Assembly (NCBI RefSeq): GCF_023544445.1
Contig: NZ_JALPVJ010000001.1
Span: 620,001-684,000, forward strand
DNA length: 64,000 bases
From: Actinoplanes sp. M2I2
GTDB lineage: Bacteria > Actinomycetota > Actinomycetes > Mycobacteriales > Micromonosporaceae
Direction of reading: 5' to 3'
Of this stretch, positions 62,869-64,000 are shown piece after piece; within the stretch, counting starts at the first letter, position 1; every line of letters begins with the position of its first letter. The notes below the pieces were generated by a model. The model did no database searches. It was not told the origin of the DNA and saw only the letters and a list, made by a program, of their open reading frames with translations. Made by a program: the position numbers and the translations under genes.

Positions 62869-64000
62869 ATGCCACGTGACCGCTCCGTCGAGGGGCTGCC
62901 CAGCGACGGGAAGCCGCACAGCGTCGACGGGCCGCCCAGCGACGAGAAGCCGCCCAGCGACGAGAAGCCGCCCAGCGACGAGAAGCCGCCCAGCGACGGG
63001 AAGCCGCCCAGCGACGGGAAGCCGCACAGCGTCGACGGGCCGCCCAGCGACGAGAAGCCGCCCAGCGACGGCAAGCCGCGTAGCGACGGGAAGCCGCGCA
63101 AGGCCGGCGGGCTACTCAGCGTCAGCGGACTGCTGAGCAGGGCCTTCGCGGTCCTGGTCGCGCTGATCGTCGGCTCGGGCCTGGCCCAGCTGACCACCCT
63201 GCTGGTCGAGCACCGGGCCGTGCAGCAGCTCACCGCCGAGGTGCAACCGTTGCAACTGGCGAACGCCGGCCTGCACGACGCGCTGGCCGACGCGCAGAGC
63301 GGCTTGCGCGGCTACCTGCTCACCGGCGACCGGCAGTGGCTCGACGCCTACGCCGGCGCGCGCGGCGAATACTCGGTCGCCGGTGACGACCTGCGCCGGC
63401 TGAGCGGTGACCACCACGCCGACGCCACGAAGGACCAGATCGCCAAGGCCGACAGCTGGTGGGCGAACGCCGAGACCCAGCGGACCGCGCCGGCCCGTAG
63501 CGATGCCGCGATCCGGTCGGCCGAGCGGGCCGGACCCCTCTACCAGTCCTTCGTCACTGCCAACCACGAGCTCCGGGTCACGCTCGAGGCTCGTGCCGAC
63601 GGTCTTCGCGGCCGGGTCCGCACCCTGCAAACGGTGGCGGTCGTGGTCGTCGCGGTGCTGACTGTCACGGTGGCCGCATCGGCCGTCCTGATCGCCGTGC
63701 GGGCCGGTCGCCGCCTCACCCGGCCGCTGGGAGCGGTCGTCGAGACCCTCGGCCGCGTCCGCGACGGGCAGCTCGACGCCCGGGCCGACGTCACGAGCGG
63801 CCCGGTCGAGATCCGGGCCGTCGCCGAGGCGGTCAACGCGGCCGCCGAGCACAGCGAGCTCATCCGCCGCAACGAGGAACTGGTCATCGCCCGGCTCGAG
63901 GCGCTCGACACGGTCAAGACCGACTTCATGTCGACCGTCTCGCACGAGCTTCGCACGCCTCTGACCAGCATCTCGGGCTATCTCGAGCTGCTGCGCGACA
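62869..64000 (+). CDS. CHASE3-HAMP sensor histidine kinase, cut by the window end
   Basis: At least 377 residues. The N-terminus (about residues 5-80) is an 18-bp-encoded KPPSDE/KPPSDG repeat, highly charged and likely disordered. TM1 (about 91-112) precedes an extracytoplasmic CHASE3-like helical domain (LADAQSGLRGYLLTGDRQWLD), TM2 (about 253-277), HAMP and HisKA with STVSHELRTPL (His359). The ATPase domain lies beyond 64000. ATG at 62869, with only GGGA upstream. Follows the receiver gene closely. Confidence 0.85.
   Translation, partial: MPRDRSVEGLPSDGKPHSVDGPPSDEKPPSDEKPPSDEKPPSDGKPPSDGKPHSVDGPPSDEKPPSDGKPRSDGKPRKAGGLLSVSGLLSRAFAVLVALIVGSGLAQLTTLLVEHRAVQQLTAEVQPLQLANAGLHDALADAQSGLRGYLLTGDRQWLDAYAGARGEYSVAGDDLRRLSGDHHADATKDQIAKADSWWANAETQRTAPARSDAAIRSAERAGPLYQSFVTANHELRVTLEARADGLRGRVRTLQTVAVVVVAVLTVTVAASAVLIAVRAGRRLTRPLGAVVETLGRVRDGQLDARADVTSGPVEIRAVAEAVNAAAEHSELIRRNEELVIARLEALDTVKTDFMSTVSHELRTPLTSISGYLELLRD
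62893..63110. repeat. 18-bp coding tandem repeat in the histidine kinase N-terminus
   Basis: Repeated AAGCCGCCCAGCGACGAG/GGG (about ten units, some identical neighbours), interrupted twice by a CACAGCGTCGACGGG variant that marks a larger duplicated block. Encodes a Lys-Pro-Pro-Ser-Asp-(Glu/Gly) hexapeptide. Confidence 0.9.

Overview
The window is very GC-rich, with genes packed on both strands, many GTG/TTG starts, and frequent 4-base start/stop overlaps. F420-linked oxidoreductases, a mycothiol-nitroreductase-like protein, a DUF1707 protein, an SCO7613-type membrane protein, an ECF41 (SigJ-like) sigma factor, secreted glycan hydrolases and an S-adenosylhomocysteine riboswitch all point to a soil actinomycete. 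Micromonosporaceae (Actinoplanes-like) is my best guess; the genus cannot be fixed from this sequence alone. I see no rRNA, tRNA, CRISPR array, prophage or insertion sequence.

Layout. 1-6.4 kb: a repeat-rich gene-free start, a MetE-like enzyme, a secreted HExxH protein, and two 3-hydroxyisobutyrate-dehydrogenase-like reductases around an aldo/keto reductase. 6.5-12.8 kb: a short DNA polymerase I relative, then metH behind an S-adenosylhomocysteine riboswitch, a rhodanese and a GGCT-fold protein. 12.8-17.3 kb: membrane and DUF4142 proteins, a zinc alcohol dehydrogenase of the formaldehyde dehydrogenase type with an unknown partner, and a class-C serine hydrolase. 17.3-18.6 kb: gene-poor DNA with 40-bp and about 18-bp tandem repeats. 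18.6-21.3 kb: secreted GH64 and GH43 enzymes with LacI-type operators. 21.3-29 kb: membrane proteins, a NarL-type two-component pair, a formate/nitrite transporter and a large GAF/PAS kinase. 29-34 kb: an MGH1/GH63-like glycosidase, a winged-helix regulator/membrane protein pair and a secreted GH128-like glucanase.

34-37.5 kb: two F420-type enzymes, then an ECF41 sigma factor co-transcribed with an NDH-2-like flavoprotein behind a recognisable ECF41 promoter and a CRP-type site. 37.5-45.5 kb: a large membrane protein, a GGDEF-EAL protein, an alpha-oxoamine synthase, an MFS exporter and an NTF2-fold protein, the last four in tight series. 45.5-49 kb: an MGT-type glycosyltransferase divergent from a TetR repressor with two identical-architecture operators, and a soluble two-GAF chemoreceptor. 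49-55.3 kb: a decayed luciferase-like gene, a mycothiol-nitroreductase-like gene and a complete sugar ABC transporter behind a CRP-type palindrome. 55.3-64 kb: a two-component pair, a membrane-anchored alpha/beta hydrolase, a fused TrpE-TrpG synthase with a complete trp attenuator (leader peptide with tandem Trp codons), repeats, a stand-alone receiver and a CHASE3 histidine kinase cut by the window end.

The most informative signals are regulatory: the SAH riboswitch, the trp attenuator, the twin TetR operators, the ECF41 promoter and the matching CRP-type sites. A second theme is short tandem repeats. Inside genes the units are 15 or 18 bp (frame-neutral), in protein linkers. Between genes, units of 20, 29 and 40 bp also occur.
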